DNA of 18,137 nt, from positions 1 to 18,137 of the forward strand of contig CAYSEU010000010.1 of assembly GCA_964430365.1 (NCBI GenBank). The letters run 5' to 3'. Below, in pieces: positions 1-7,287 of this stretch. How positions within the stretch are numbered: the first letter of the stretch is position 1; each line of letters starts with the position of its first letter. Position numbers and translations under genes: made by a program. Below the pieces are notes generated by a model. It made no database searches. It had not been told where the DNA came from and saw only the letters and a program-made list of their open reading frames with translations. The stretch comes from JAVEVH01 sp964430365. GTDB taxonomy: Bacteria > Patescibacteriota > Dojkabacteria > SC72.

Positions 1-520
1 GTCTTTTACTTAACCTAATTATATTATTAGGATTGTTATTAAGTTTGTTAAAATCCATATGATGTTTATATGTACCAGTAATTTCAGGATATATGCTGTT
101 TTTAAGGTTGTATCGATCTGAGAGGATATGAGTAAATACCCATTTAGAATTAGAAGGATTCAAGACCATCTCATACCCCTCTATTGTTATTCTTCCCTCT
201 CTTTTAGACAATTTCTTGTTAAGGGGCATTAATGAGTCTGTCTGCAAGAGGTTTTTGGCTTCTTTGAAAGAGCCATCTCTTAGCATAAATTTGTGGTCAG
301 GAGTACATACAATCTGCTCACCATTATCTAAGGTTATTTTAATAACAGGGGTATTTGTTTTAGTTTCTCTTACATTCAAAATTTTTGATACAACAATCTC
401 TTTTTTAGAAGATATGCTGTAACAGTAATTTTGCTTACCTTCATTTTGTTCTCTAATCAATTCTAGGAAACTAAGAGATCTTCCATCAAGAAGTGCAACC
501 TTGGTATCACCAGAAAAACA
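1..520 (-). other. Intein in GyrB (N-terminal splicing domain and start of HNH-like endonuclease), partial
   Basis: The translation after EGESAGG reads CFSGDTKVALLDGR, a typical intein block A with Cys1 (codon 518-520). Block B is present as TPDHKFMLRDG at intein residues 73-83, with the conserved T-x-x-H (T73, H76). At residues 152-170 a segment with HHMDFNKLNNNPNN resembles the core of HNH-type homing endonucleases, so this is probably a full-length intein rather than a mini-intein. The C-terminal blocks (His-Asn and the +1 nucleophile) are outside the window. From memory, the cyanobacterial Ssp GyrB intein begins with a very similar sequence and sits at the same GG/S junction. This suggests the same allele family; that similarity is recollection, not a search result. 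Confidence 0.93.
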
Positions 521-1831
521 GCCACCGGCACTCTCTCCCTCAACAATGTAAAGTTCTGATTCAGCTGGGTTATTACTAATACAATCTGCTAGTTTACCAG
601 GTAATGTTGTACTCTCTAGTGCACTCTTTCTAATTACGGCATCTCTAGCGGCTTTAGCTGCTGCTTTAGCTTTGTAAGAAAGTATAGCTTTATCTATGAT
701 AGCTTTTGCCTCTTTAGGATGTTCATCAAAGTAGATTAGTAATTCATCTCTAATTACCTTAGCTACAGCATTTTTTACTTCAGGATTATTTAACTTAATC
801 TTAGTCTGTCCTTCAAATTGAGGATTAGCAACCTTAACAGAAATTACTGCTGTTAAACCCTCTCTTACATCATCTCCATTTAATGTTGTAGTTAATCCCT
901 TAAGTAATTCAGATTTTTGAGCATATGTATTAATAGCACTAGTAAGAGCTGTTCTGAATCCTGAAAGATGTGTACCACCCTCTGGATTTATGATATTGTT
1001 GGTATAGCATTTTACATTCTCATCCATACTGTTTGTATACTGTATGGCTGTTTCAACAACTATTCCATCTTGTTCTTTTCTAGTATAGAAAGGGATAGGG
1101 TTGATTAATTTCTCATCTATGTTCATAAAGAGAACGTAGGACTTAATACCGTCTTCAAAATAAAGATCAAATATCTTAGGAGGCTTACCTGTCTCTACTC
1201 TTTCATCCGTAATTGATATCTTTAACCCGGCTGTTAAGTATGCATGTTGTCTACATTTTTTAACAATCTCTTTAAAATCAAAGTTCGTTTCTGTAAATAT
1301 CTCATCATCTGGCATAAACCTATGCTCTGTACCATTGTGCTCTCTTGTATTTCCTACCTTTTTTACAGGATATTGTGGAATTCCCCTCCTATATTCCTGT
1401 TGGTACTTCTCTTTATCTCTTACAACGGTAGTTACCATCCACTCTGATAAAGCATTTGTACATTTCATACCTACACCGTGTAAACCACCAGACACTTTAT
1501 ATGCACCCTCTTCAAATTTACCTCCTGCATGAAGATTAGTCATTACTGTTTCAAGAGTAGATACCTTTGTTTGAGCGTGTATTTCAACAGGAATACCTCT
1601 ACCGTTATCTTTAATAGAGATAGAGCCATCCTTATACAAATTTACCCATATCCTATCACAGTATCCTGCTATAGCTTCATCTACTGAGTTATCTAATATC
1701 TCTGTAAAAATATGGTGTAACCCCTCCCTATCTGTAGAGCCAATGTACATAGCAGGTCTCTTTCTTACTGCCTCTAGCCCTTGTAAAACTTGAATATTGG
1801 ATGCACCGTATTCACTTTTATTCTTAACCAT
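1..1831 (-). CDS. gyrB: DNA gyrase subunit B, intein-containing, 3' end outside window
   Basis: ATPase subunit of DNA gyrase, which with GyrA introduces negative supercoils. I translated the minus strand from ATG at 1829-1831; the frame is open to the window edge (437 host residues, then 173 intein residues). GHKL ATP-site motifs are clear: LDNSVDEA with N48, DNGRGIP, and the lid GGLHGVG. A transducer domain follows, then the start of TOPRIM with YIVEGESAGG at about residues 428-437; E431 is the expected catalytic glutamate. Directly after that GG the sequence turns into an intein, so the rest of TOPRIM and the C-terminal region lie beyond the left edge. The type IIA gyrase/topo IV B family is certain; ParE is not excluded because the C-terminus is missing. 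holB lies upstream on the same strand, 90 bp away. Confidence 0.95.
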   Translation of the reverse strand, partial: MVKNKSEYGASNIQVLQGLEAVRKRPAMYIGSTDREGLHHIFTEILDNSVDEAIAGYCDRIWVNLYKDGSISIKDNGRGIPVEIHAQTKVSTLETVMTNLHAGGKFEEGAYKVSGGLHGVGMKCTNALSEWMVTTVVRDKEKYQQEYRRGIPQYPVKKVGNTREHNGTEHRFMPDDEIFTETNFDFKEIVKKCRQHAYLTAGLKISITDERVETGKPPKIFDLYFEDGIKSYVLFMNIDEKLINPIPFYTRKEQDGIVVETAIQYTNSMDENVKCYTNNIINPEGGTHLSGFRTALTSAINTYAQKSELLKGLTTTLNGDDVREGLTAVISVKVANPQFEGQTKIKLNNPEVKNAVAKVIRDELLIYFDEHPKEAKAIIDKAILSYKAKAAAKAARDAVIRKSALESTTLPGKLADCISNNPAESELYIVEGESAGGCFSGDTKVALLDGRSLSFLELIREQNEGKQNYCYSISSKKEIVVSKILNVRETKTNTPVIKITLDNGEQIVCTPDHKFMLRDGSFKEAKNLLQTDSLMPLNKKLSKREGRITIEGYEMVLNPSNSKWVFTHILSDRYNLKNSIYPEITGTYKHHMDFNKLNNNPNNIIRLSKR

Positions 1832-1845
1832 TATGTCTCATCTTT

Positions 1846-1873
1846 AAATTAGTCTGTAATATGTTCTATTCAA
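1846..1873 (-). promoter_or_regulatory. Candidate gyrB promoter
   Basis: On the minus strand TTGAAT (plus 1868-1873) is separated by 16 bp from TAATTT (plus 1846-1851). A start about 7 nt downstream would leave a leader of only about 7 nt before the gyrB ATG, and no clear SD is present. A separate TATAAT (plus 1894-1899) lies further upstream without a convincing -35 box. Confidence 0.35.
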
Positions 1874-1921
1874 AGTCCAGGTATATTCTATATATTATAG
1901 GGGGAAATGTTAAGAGCTAAG

Positions 1922-2596
1922 TTATCTTGTTAAATCAAGATAAAGGCTCTCAAGCACTAATCTCCTATTACCATTGGCTTCTACTTTTTTCTTAGCATTT
2001 GTAACTTTACCAATATCATTATAAATCTTTTTAACATCTACTCCTTCCCCTATCTTACCCTCTAAACCCCTCTGAAGATGTAATTCCAAGTTTCTAAGCA
2101 AGAGTAATGTGTCCTCTCTCTCTTTTGAAATATCCTCTATTCTCTCAAAAGCTTGCAAAAGGTCAAGCTCAAATATATTATCATACTCTAATTCTACTTC
2201 TCTTTCATCTTTTGTATATATCTTAAAACATCTAGAAAGGACAGTCGGTAGTAAATTCTTCTCATTACTAGTGGTAAGAAGATATGCATTGGTATCAGTA
2301 CTCTCTTCTAATGTTTTTAGTAGGGAGTTTTGTGCCTGTGGAGTCAATTTTTCTGAATTAAATATTATCCCTACCTGAGCTTTCTCTTTAAAAGGGGTAT
2401 ACATCATCTCTTTCTGAAACTCCTTTACATCCTCTATACCAATACTCTTTACGTTATTACTTACTAGAGTATGAATATCTGGATTTTTACCATTAAAGAT
2501 ATCTTCATTTATATCCCTTTCCCACAGTCTATTTAGAAGAATCTTTACTCCCTCCTTTATATTTTTCTCATTATTCCCTACAATTAAGTATGTCAT
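1922..2596 (-). CDS. holB: DNA polymerase III delta' subunit-like protein
   Basis: Clamp-loader subunit of the AAA+ family that helps load the sliding clamp during replication. Recognisable family features are PDIHTL, SIGIEDVKEF, the region with TPQAQNSLLKTLEE, and LLPTVLSRCF (the SRC sensor segment typical of delta'/gamma subunits). It is short: 224 residues from the chosen ATG, against about 300-330 in E. coli. The usual P-loop position reads GNNEKN, so there is no functional Walker A motif, as is common for delta'. The zinc-module cysteines of the E. coli protein are also absent. I prefer ATG at 2594-2596 (MTYLIVG, the usual first beta strand). An in-frame ATG at 2614 would add six residues, but that stretch overlaps the palindrome and the -10-like box. 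It ends 90 bp before gyrB on the same strand. Confidence 0.85.
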   Translation of the reverse strand: MTYLIVGNNEKNIKEGVKILLNRLWERDINEDIFNGKNPDIHTLVSNNVKSIGIEDVKEFQKEMMYTPFKEKAQVGIIFNSEKLTPQAQNSLLKTLEESTDTNAYLLTTSNEKNLLPTVLSRCFKIYTKDEREVELEYDNIFELDLLQAFERIEDISKEREDTLLLLRNLELHLQRGLEGKIGEGVDVKKIYNDIGKVTNAKKKVEANGNRRLVLESLYLDLTR

Positions 2597-2615
2597 TATG
2601 GTACATTTTACCATA
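2597..2615. promoter_or_regulatory. Inverted repeat between divergent holB and femX
   Basis: A perfect inverted repeat with 7-bp arms (TATGGTA at 2597-2603, TACCATA at 2609-2615) and a 5-nt centre. Minus-strand TAAAAT (plus 2605-2610), 8 nt before the holB ATG, overlaps it. Plus-strand TATATT (2614-2619) overlaps its right edge. Two promoters sharing an operator-like site is possible, but chance in AT-rich DNA is not excluded. Confidence 0.35.
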
Positions 2616-2644
2616 TATTCGATGTAATTTGATTGAAAATATTA

Positions 2645-3700
2645 ATGGAATTAGTGGTAAAAGAGCTGTTACAAGGAGATATTTTAGATACTTTTGTTAA
2701 ACAATCCCCTACTTCAAATTTTATGCAATCTTGGAATTGGAGTATGTATCAGCAGGAAGGTTTAGGAAGAAAAACATTTAGATTAGGTTTCTATAATGGT
2801 GAGCAACTTGTTGCTGTAGCTATATGCTATGAAATATCTCAGACCTTTGGAAAATATATTTACTGCTCTAGAGGTCCCATTCTTAAAGAGTTAAACTCCA
2901 GCCTATATACCCAAGTATTAAATTCTTTAAAGAAATATTTTGAGGGTAAAGAGTATCTCTTTTTAAAGATAGATCCAAGTATTGAAGAGAAAGAGGAGAT
3001 ATCACGTATACCTCTCTCTTTGGATTTTAAGAAATGTATTAACTATGTACAACCTGAGACTCCATGGTTTACTGATTTAAAGGGTAATACAGAAGAGGAA
3101 TTAATGGGTTGGTGTAAAGAAAATGGTATGGGAAAGAATTACCCTACATATATTCGTAAGGCAAGAAGATCTGGGGTTACTGTAAGATTTTCTAAAGAGT
3201 TACCAGATTGGAAACTGTTTACTCACTACCTTCATAACAGTGCAGATGTAAAAGATTTTGTAATTAATGATGCTGATTACTACCTTAAACAGTTAAGATA
3301 TTTAGGTGAGAAGGGTGAGATTCGTTTAGCTATGGCAGAGTATGAAAGAGAGCCTGTTGCAATGTTAATACTCTCTTTCTACGGTAATGAAGTATCATGC
3401 TTATATAGCTGTCAAACGGGTATGCAAAAGAAAATTAGAGGAGCAATGCTACTTAGATGGGAATGTATGTTACAAGCACAAAGGGAAGGTTTTGAGAAAT
3501 TTAACTCTTGGGAGGTACTACCTGATGAGAAATATGTTCCCTCTAATCCTCGATATGGGTATTCTAACTTCAAGAGAGGCTTTGGGGGGTATCTTGTTAA
3601 GTACCAAAGAACAATGGATTATGCATATGATAGGAAGAAATATTTCTTAGTTAGGCTTTTAGATATATATCGAAAGATACGATATTACAGAGGTAGATAA
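2645..3700 (+). CDS. FemA/FemB/FemX-family peptidyltransferase
   Basis: Aminoacyl-tRNA-dependent transferase family that adds amino acids to the peptidoglycan stem peptide on the lipid precursor at the cytoplasmic face. Family hallmarks (numbering from the alternative TTG at 2633) include FMQSWNWSMYQQEG near residues 30-43, YIRKARRSGVTVRF at 173-186, RGAMLLRWECMLQAQREG at about 269-286, and the C-terminal YGYSNFKRGFGGYLVKY at 308-324. These belong to the paired GNAT-like (FemAB) fold. The protein is about 351 residues, normal for FemX. ATG at 2645 (MELVVKELL) is preferred; TTG at 2633 would add four residues. The identity of the added amino acid cannot be read from the sequence. It is transcribed away from holB and toward the pilus genes; I see no terminator after it. 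Confidence 0.88.
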   Translation: MELVVKELLQGDILDTFVKQSPTSNFMQSWNWSMYQQEGLGRKTFRLGFYNGEQLVAVAICYEISQTFGKYIYCSRGPILKELNSSLYTQVLNSLKKYFEGKEYLFLKIDPSIEEKEEISRIPLSLDFKKCINYVQPETPWFTDLKGNTEEELMGWCKENGMGKNYPTYIRKARRSGVTVRFSKELPDWKLFTHYLHNSADVKDFVINDADYYLKQLRYLGEKGEIRLAMAEYEREPVAMLILSFYGNEVSCLYSCQTGMQKKIRGAMLLRWECMLQAQREGFEKFNSWEVLPDEKYVPSNPRYGYSNFKRGFGGYLVKYQRTMDYAYDRKKYFLVRLLDIYRKIRYYRGR

Positions 3701-3720
3701 GGATATCATAGTTATAGGTC

Positions 3721-3749
3721 TATGACACACTCTCTTCTACTGCTATCAT
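3721..3749 (+). promoter_or_regulatory. Candidate promoter of the pilB operon
   Basis: TATGAC (3721-3726) is followed after 17 bp by TATCAT (3744-3749), which is preceded by TGC and so reads as an extended -10 box. Transcription would start near 3756. The 59-nt gap between the FemAB gene and TTG 3760 holds nothing else obvious. Confidence 0.45.
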
Positions 3750-3780
3750 ATGGAGTAAATTGTTTAACTGCCTTTTTGTT

Positions 3781-5583
3781 GTGGCCCAAGAAACACTGCT
3801 CACATATCTACAAAAACAGGGGATAATTAATGAGATAGATGCTACTAAAGTACAAGTAGAGAGAACGCGTTCTCCTAAAAGTGAAGAAACCATCATTAGA
3901 GAAATGGGGCTTGCTACTGAAGTAGATATTGCTAAGGGTAAATCTGTTCTCTTTAGTATCCCATATATAGATTTGAAAGAGGTATCCATATCAGATAGCA
4001 TTATTGCTGAGGTACCGATTGATAACCTTAAGAAGTACAAGGTGGTACCTTTTGAAAGAGATAATACATCTGTTAAGTTAGCTATGCTTGACCCATTTGA
4101 TGTTCAAGCGACACAGGCTCTTCAAAGAAGATATCCTCCTAATACAAGATTGATTGTATATATAACCACAGAGGAAAGTATTAACCATGTATTAGAGAGA
4201 AGGATGGGTGATGTTATGAGTACTGAGGTTACCGAGGCTTTGGAGGATGTAGATGTGCCTGTACAAGAGATTAGTGAAGATCCTAGCTTAATAGACAGTA
4301 TTGATTTAAAGAATGCTCCAGTGGCTAGAATTGTTAACTCCATTATGCAATACGCAGTTATTTCTAAAAGTTCCGATATCCATGTAGAGCCTATGGAAAC
4401 TAGGCTAAGAGTCAGATTTAGAATCCACGGTATTATGACAGAGAGACTCTCCCTACCAAAGACCTTAGCACCAGCCGTTGTATCTCGTCTAAAAATTATG
4501 TCTAACCTAAAAATAGATGAAAAGAGAGTACCTCAAGATGGAAGGTTTCAAGTTAAGATTAAGAACAACAAGGTAGATATCCGTGTCTCTGTAATGCCAA
4601 ATATTTATGGTGAGAAGGTAGTAATGCGTTTACTTGAATCAGATACCTCGGGTATTACTTTAGAGACTACGGGTTTAAGAGGTAATGCATACAAAATATT
4701 TTTAGATGCACTTAGTGTTACTAACGGTATTGTACTTGTAACAGGGCCAACTGGTAGTGGTAAAACCAGAACTTTAGCATCCTCCCTTATTAAAATTAAT
4801 GACCCAGGGGTTAATATAATTTCATTAGAGAACCCAGTTGAAATTAGAATTCCAGGAGTAACTCAGGTACAAATAAATCCTGATGTAGGATTAACATTTG
4901 CAAATGGACTTAGGTCTGTACTGCGACAAGACCCTGATATCGTAATGGTTGGAGAGATTAGAGATGAAGAAACTGCTCAATTGGCTGTACAAGCTTCTCT
5001 TACTGGGCACTTAGTACTCTCTACTCTACACACTAACAGTGCACCTGCTGCTATCCCAAGATTACTAGATATGGGTATAGAGTCATACTTACTTGCTTCA
5101 ACATTAAGGGTAATTGCTGCACAAAGATTACCAAGAAGAATATGTACATACTGTATGGAGGCCGTACCAGCCCCACCTGAAGCTATAGAGACGTTGACTA
5201 AGTCTTTATCTAGTATTAAAAACTTTGATATTATTCAATATACCAAGAAAGTTATAGCAGGAAAGAAACAAAGAGGAGAGGAAGGGTCTGCAGCATTAAG
5301 GGAACCCGAAATAGGACCGGATGGGAAGCCAATAATATATATATACAAGGGAGTAGGATGTGACAGGTGTGGAGGTTTAGGGTATTCCGGAAGAGTAGGA
5401 ATTTTTGAGGTATTGGACATAAATGAAAAAATTAGTAGAATGATTATGGAGAGTGTTACGTCTCAAGATATAGAGCAGGCAGGTAAGGAGAATGGGATGA
5501 TTACAATGATACAGGATGGGTATCTGAAAGTACTTGAAGGTTTAACAAGTATAGAGGAAGTACTCAGAGTGTCTAAAGAATAA
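3781..5583 (+). CDS. pilB: Type IV pilus assembly ATPase PilB
   Basis: Hexameric cytoplasmic motor that powers pilin polymerisation through the platform protein PilC. Numbered from GTG 3781 (about 600 residues): an N-terminal GspE_N-type domain (residues 1-140), the SDIHVEP segment near 198, Walker A GPTGSGKT at 322-329, Walker B within DPDIVMVGEIRD near 384-395, and the His-box GHLVLSTLHTN near 409-419. A zinc module is formed by C455/C458 and C527/C530 (CTYC and CDRC). The Asp-box reads SLENPVE where the family usually has E-D-P. Start choice: GTG 3781 gives MAQETLLTYL, like family N-termini. TTG 3760, with GGAG 4 nt upstream, would add an unusual MFNCLFV. It lies 22 bp before pilT. Confidence 0.95.
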   Translation: MAQETLLTYLQKQGIINEIDATKVQVERTRSPKSEETIIREMGLATEVDIAKGKSVLFSIPYIDLKEVSISDSIIAEVPIDNLKKYKVVPFERDNTSVKLAMLDPFDVQATQALQRRYPPNTRLIVYITTEESINHVLERRMGDVMSTEVTEALEDVDVPVQEISEDPSLIDSIDLKNAPVARIVNSIMQYAVISKSSDIHVEPMETRLRVRFRIHGIMTERLSLPKTLAPAVVSRLKIMSNLKIDEKRVPQDGRFQVKIKNNKVDIRVSVMPNIYGEKVVMRLLESDTSGITLETTGLRGNAYKIFLDALSVTNGIVLVTGPTGSGKTRTLASSLIKINDPGVNIISLENPVEIRIPGVTQVQINPDVGLTFANGLRSVLRQDPDIVMVGEIRDEETAQLAVQASLTGHLVLSTLHTNSAPAAIPRLLDMGIESYLLASTLRVIAAQRLPRRICTYCMEAVPAPPEAIETLTKSLSSIKNFDIIQYTKKVIAGKKQRGEEGSAALREPEIGPDGKPIIYIYKGVGCDRCGGLGYSGRVGIFEVLDINEKISRMIMESVTSQDIEQAGKENGMITMIQDGYLKVLEGLTSIEEVLRVSKE

Positions 5584-5591
5584 TTTTAGGA

Positions 5592-5597
5592 TATAAT
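5592..5597 (+). promoter_or_regulatory. -10-like TATAAT just before pilT
   Basis: A consensus TATAAT lies 8 nt before the pilT ATG, with no SD sequence between them. No good -35 box is visible at 17 bp. If used, the transcript would begin at or next to the start codon (leaderless). Confidence 0.4.
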
Positions 5598-5605
5598 GGT
5601 AAATA

Positions 5606-7285
5606 ATGGATAACAATACTGCCCAGAATGGTACAATCCAATACCCTGATTTAACACAGAGTAATGGAAATTTAGCTACCACAAGTGGAGATACTTCAAC
5701 TACTCCCTCTACATCAACACCAGCTTCAGAAGAGAAAATACTTCAGGATTTGGCATCTCAGATACAGGCTATGAATACTCCTGCTCCAGAAAACGAATCT
5801 AATGTTGTAGATGCTTTGGCGGGAATACCAGTATCCCCTACTCCAGCAGATGTTTCTCAAGCTCCCGTTATACCCTCTCCAACAATAGAAGGATCTGCGG
5901 TATCCAATCCTATACCAACGCAAGATATTAAAGATGATGTGGCTGCGCAACAACTTATTCAATCTATAGAATCGGTATCTCCAACTCCAGTTCCACAACA
6001 ACCTGTTGCTAATCTTACAAATATTCAAGAAGCTACCCCTATTAATGATCCTAATGATTTAAATAAACCAGAACCAGAATTAAAAGGTGTTGTAGAGAAC
6101 AAATTACAAGATATTATTCCAGGAGAGAAAATACCTAAAGCATTGAAGAGAGAACCAAAGGAAGAAAATCTCGCTAAGCCAATAGTTTTAGAAGAGCAAG
6201 CTCCTATTATACCTAAAGTAGGTACTCTAAAAATAGATGAATTACTTAAATATGCAATACAGCATAACGCTTCGGACTTACACCTTACTGTAGGATATCC
6301 ACCAATAGTGAGAATAGATGGAGAATTAAGAGAGGTAAGTGATAGCATTATCACCCCTGAAGAAGCAGAGGAGTTAATACTTCCTCTTCTTTCCGATGAG
6401 AAGAAAGAGTTACTTGAGGTAAATAAAGAGATAGACTTTGCACACTTCCATGAGAGTGAATATACAGGAAGGTTTAGAATCAATGTATATCATACAATGA
6501 GAAATCTAGCTGCAGCATTTAGGTTGATACCTTCTAAGATTAGATCTATAGATGAGTTAATGCTCCCATCCATATATCATCAGTTTGCACAACTTAAACA
6601 GGGCTTTATACTAATAACAGGGCCCACAGGACACGGTAAGAGTACGACTCTTGCGGCTATATTGGAAGAGATAAATCAATCTAGGTTTACACATATAATT
6701 ACTATTGAAGACCCAATTGAGTATGTATTTGATGGGAAAAAATCTTTAATAGACCAAAGAGAGATGAATGAAGATACTCATTCGTGGCCAATTGCACTTA
6801 GAAGTGCATTAAGACAGGATCCTGATGTAATACTTGTTGGTGAGATGAGAGATTATGAAACAATAGCTTCAGCTATTACATTAGCTGAAACAGGTCACTT
6901 GGTATTTGCTACACTACATACTAATAGTGCAGCACAAACAGTAGATAGAATTATAGATGTATTTCCTGAAAATCAACAAGCACAGATTAGATTACAGCTA
7001 TCAAATATCTTAGAAGCTATTGTAGCTCAGAGATTAATACCTTTAGACAAAGGAGGGAGAAGAGCAGTAACAGAAATTATGATTGCTAATCCAGCTATTA
7101 GAAACCTAATTAGAGAGGCTAAGACACATCAAATAGATAATGTAATTAGAACTAGCTCTGACATAGGGATGGTACCTTTAGAGAAATCCTTGGTCGCTCT
7201 TGTTAGAGAAGGAGTTATTTCTGTTCAAAAAGCTCAGGAGTATGCTGTATTTCCTGAGGAAGTATTAAGATTACTTAAGAGTTAA
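5606..7285 (+). CDS. pilT: Type IV pilus retraction ATPase PilT with long disordered N-terminal extension
   Basis: Motor ATPase that depolymerises the pilus, giving twitching motility, DNA uptake or retraction. The PilT core spans residues ~207-559: LKIDELLKYAIQHNASDLHL at 208-227, a PAS-like N-domain, Walker A GPTGHGKST at 339-347, an Asp-box with TIEDPIEY, Walker B in DVILVGEMRD at 407-416, and the His-box GHLVFATLHTN at 430-440. Total length is 559 residues against about 345-370 for typical PilT. The excess is a Pro/Thr/Ser/Gln-rich, low-complexity segment (residues 1-205) with no recognisable domain. Its frame stays open and no Met lies near the usual start, so the extension seems genuine. 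It is followed after 2 nt by pilC, suggesting translational coupling. Confidence 0.93.
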   Translation: MDNNTAQNGTIQYPDLTQSNGNLATTSGDTSTTPSTSTPASEEKILQDLASQIQAMNTPAPENESNVVDALAGIPVSPTPADVSQAPVIPSPTIEGSAVSNPIPTQDIKDDVAAQQLIQSIESVSPTPVPQQPVANLTNIQEATPINDPNDLNKPEPELKGVVENKLQDIIPGEKIPKALKREPKEENLAKPIVLEEQAPIIPKVGTLKIDELLKYAIQHNASDLHLTVGYPPIVRIDGELREVSDSIITPEEAEELILPLLSDEKKELLEVNKEIDFAHFHESEYTGRFRINVYHTMRNLAAAFRLIPSKIRSIDELMLPSIYHQFAQLKQGFILITGPTGHGKSTTLAAILEEINQSRFTHIITIEDPIEYVFDGKKSLIDQREMNEDTHSWPIALRSALRQDPDVILVGEMRDYETIASAITLAETGHLVFATLHTNSAAQTVDRIIDVFPENQQAQIRLQLSNILEAIVAQRLIPLDKGGRRAVTEIMIANPAIRNLIREAKTHQIDNVIRTSSDIGMVPLEKSLVALVREGVISVQKAQEYAVFPEEVLRLLKS

Positions 7286-7287
7286 AA

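Noticed and set aside
216..1532. Plus-strand open frames of 65-68 codons under gyrB
   Set aside because: They are antisense to a continuous, motif-rich GyrB and intein reading frame on the minus strand; none has family features.
3701..3759. Terminator between the FemAB gene and pilB
   Set aside because: Only short, imperfect inverted repeats without a T run; not enough to call.
3720..4040. Minus-strand 106-codon frame over the pilB start
   Set aside because: It is antisense to the PilB N-terminal domain and has no recognisable motif.
5726..6483. Minus-strand frames opposite the PilT extension and N-domain
   Set aside because: Low-complexity products rich in Ser/Arg/Tyr and Ser/Phe; the plus frame continues into PilT, so these are shadows.
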